From contig OZ025272.1 of NCBI GenBank assembly GCA_964019165.1, positions 4,671,493 through 4,735,492 on the forward strand: a DNA stretch of 64,000 nt, given 5' to 3'. This stretch comes from Mastigias papua (lineage: Eukaryota; Cnidaria; Scyphozoa; Rhizostomeae; Mastigiidae). A program made the position numbers and the translations under genes. Of this stretch, positions 62,794-64,000 are shown in pieces. Positions within the stretch are counted from its first letter, which is position 1; the number at the start of each line of letters is the position of its first letter. The notes below the pieces were generated by a model. It worked only from the letters and a program-made list of their open reading frames with translations. It was not told the origin of the DNA and ran no database searches.

Positions 62794-63621
62794 AGGCTGG
62801 TTTCCATATAACTTTCTAGTGTCGGCGACCCACCGCCGACTCACCGGCGACCCACCGGCGACATTCAACTTTTTAATGGAAACATTTCATTCCAATTGCC
62901 GGCGACCCACCGGCGACCCACCGCAGACATGGAAGAAAAGTTGAATCTTGTTCAACTTTTCTTTCCATTGCGGTGCCGGCGACCTTGAGAAATTTATATG
63001 GAAACATGACTGCAATGGGTCGCCGGTGCCGCAACAACAGCAACAACACCTTTCAGAAGTTTAGTAGTCAGGTGACATTTCAAAGCCAATCAAACTAGAT
63101 TGAAAACGCGCCCTTTTTTATTGTTGCATTTTAATTATCTTGCTATTGCAATTTGGAATCCCATTAATCAAAACATGGAAGTAGACGACATGACTTTGAT
63201 GGATTCCATTCAGCAGTACACAGTTTTGTATGACAAGTGCAAGAAGGATTACAATGACCAGAGGAAGAAGGAAAACACATGGAGAGAAGTGTCAGCCAAA
63301 CTTGGTATTGCAGAAGTTGAGGCCCAAACAAGGAACAAAACAATCAGAACAAAATTTTCAAAGTGCATAATAGAAATGAGAGGGAAGTCTGGTTCTGATG
63401 CAACAAACGTCGATTAATTGCAACCATCTTGAATTAATTTAATTTTCGCGCCAAAATTGAGTTCTCAACTACTTAGAATGACTTCCCAGTGAGTCATCGC
63501 CGGTGGGTCGCCGGTGAACGTAAAGTATATGGAAACATGCTTCAGTATCAATGTCGCCGGTGGGTCGCCGGTGAGTCGGCGGTGGGTCGCCGACACTAGA
63601 AAGTTATATGGAAACCAGCCT
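62794..63621. mobile_element. PIF/Harbinger-like non-autonomous DNA transposon, 828 bp
   Basis: 72 bp perfect terminal inverted repeats (62794-62865 and 63550-63621) start AGGCTGGTTTCCATATAAC. TTA is duplicated at 62791-62793 and 63622-63624, the three-base TWA target of PIF/Harbinger elements. A GGCGACCCACC motif occurs four times on the left and four times inverted on the right. It encodes a MADF protein but no DDE transposase. Perfect ends suggest a recent insertion. Confidence 0.85.
63175..63417 (+). CDS. MADF (Myb/SANT-like) DNA-binding protein of the Harbinger-like element, 80 aa
   Basis: From the ATG at 63175 the product begins MEVDDMTLMDSIQQYTVLYD and continues with NTWREVSAKLGI and RNKTIRTKFSK, the MADF pattern (aliphatic helix, x-YPxLYD, W-x-x-I/V-x-x-x-L, then K/R-rich W/F helix). 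PIF/Harbinger transposons carry a Myb/SANT-like partner protein that recruits the transposase to the DNA. The product is barely one domain long and lacks a C-terminal extension, so it may be a remnant. An in-frame ATG at 63100 is a less likely start. Confidence 0.65.
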   Translation: MEVDDMTLMDSIQQYTVLYDKCKKDYNDQRKKENTWREVSAKLGIAEVEAQTRNKTIRTKFSKCIIEMRGKSGSDATNVD

Positions 63622-64000
63622 TTACCCAAGACTGAGGATCAATGGAAACTTGCAAACATATATTTTCAATCGACGTTTTCAAACCTTACGTTCCGTCCGG
63701 AGTCTATAGACGCCAATATCACTTTCATGAACACTACAATATACAATTACTTCAGAGATACTTATGGAATTATTGAAGATCCTGTTAACACTGAACTCAA
63801 AGATAAATATAAGGACAGCAGTAATAGAGTTCTAAAAAGGGACCTGAAAAATCTTAAGAACATCAACGCTCCTGTACATGAAATACAATATGTTGCCCGG
63901 TTATTACGAGGTACACTTGCTAACCCTAAATCCACTGGCACCTCTATCGCCTTTACAGATCATGACAAGTCCATCACCAAAAGCTTTTGGGGCTATGTTA
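63622..64000 (+). pseudogene. Retrotransposon ORF, continuation after the transposon
   Basis: With the 828 bp element and one TTA copy discounted, the frame of the 62407 ORF continues without a stop to the window edge. It includes KTEDQWKLANIYFQSTF, YNYFRDTYGIIED and RDLKNLKNINAPVHEIQYVA, the linker between zinc fingers and reverse transcriptase in this family. The reverse transcriptase would lie beyond the window. Confidence 0.8.

Larger units (their letters stand above)
62272..64000 (+). mobile_element. 5' part of a third non-LTR retrotransposon, interrupted and cut by the window edge
   Basis: It begins directly after the (ATT)n run with a ~135 nt leader. The ORF starts at 62407, is interrupted by a DNA transposon at 62794-63621, and resumes. 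It is probably the same family as the fragment at 61212-62243, which would make a head-to-tail pair. Confidence 0.7.

Overview
This is a gene-poor, AT-rich stretch of an animal nuclear genome, almost certainly an invertebrate. The evidence is three intron-rich animal genes with canonical GT-AG splice sites, very long TA microsatellites, and many retroelement and DNA-transposon remnants. Sequence alone does not fix the species.

Genes. (1) A minus-strand DHHC palmitoyltransferase (ZDHHC3/7-like) starts at 21777. Five coding exons can be followed down to 10568, including two micro-exons of 21 and 24 nt that split the catalytic domain. Its 3' exons were not found. (2) A plus-strand junctophilin has five phase-consistent exons between 25311 and 41465. 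They encode MORN repeats, a helical segment, a long divergent region and a C-terminal membrane anchor. (3) A minus-strand anion-type Cys-loop receptor subunit (GABA-A/glycine-like) has six consistent exons between 53224 and 43392; its 5' end was not found. Genes 1 and 2 are divergent, about 3.5 kb apart. Genes 2 and 3 are convergent, about 1.9 kb apart. A possible exon of an unrecognised gene lies at the left edge.

Repeats within introns and intergenic DNA. Five loci carry hammerhead-ribozyme-like cores (CUGANGA, stem II, GAAA) as outward-facing pairs next to long (TA)n tracts. Three of these are near-perfect foldbacks. A tRNA-like gene with pol III boxes sits between direct repeats beside one of them. 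A decayed Penelope-like reverse transcriptase lies in the receptor gene. There are also decayed LINE fragments, a roughly 350 bp dispersed repeat (three copies) and a 58 bp tandem repeat.

Right end (56.5-64 kb). Three non-LTR retrotransposons of the restriction-like-endonuclease type (R2/R4/NeSL-like) abut (ATT)n tracts. One has an uninterrupted 1339-codon ORF with tandem Myb-like domains and, in its 5' leader, three hairpins showing compensatory base changes. One is a 5'-truncated 3' end. The third is interrupted by an 828 bp PIF/Harbinger-like element with 72 bp terminal inverted repeats, a TTA target duplication and a small MADF-domain ORF. The interrupted reading frame resumes across the insertion and stays open to the window edge.
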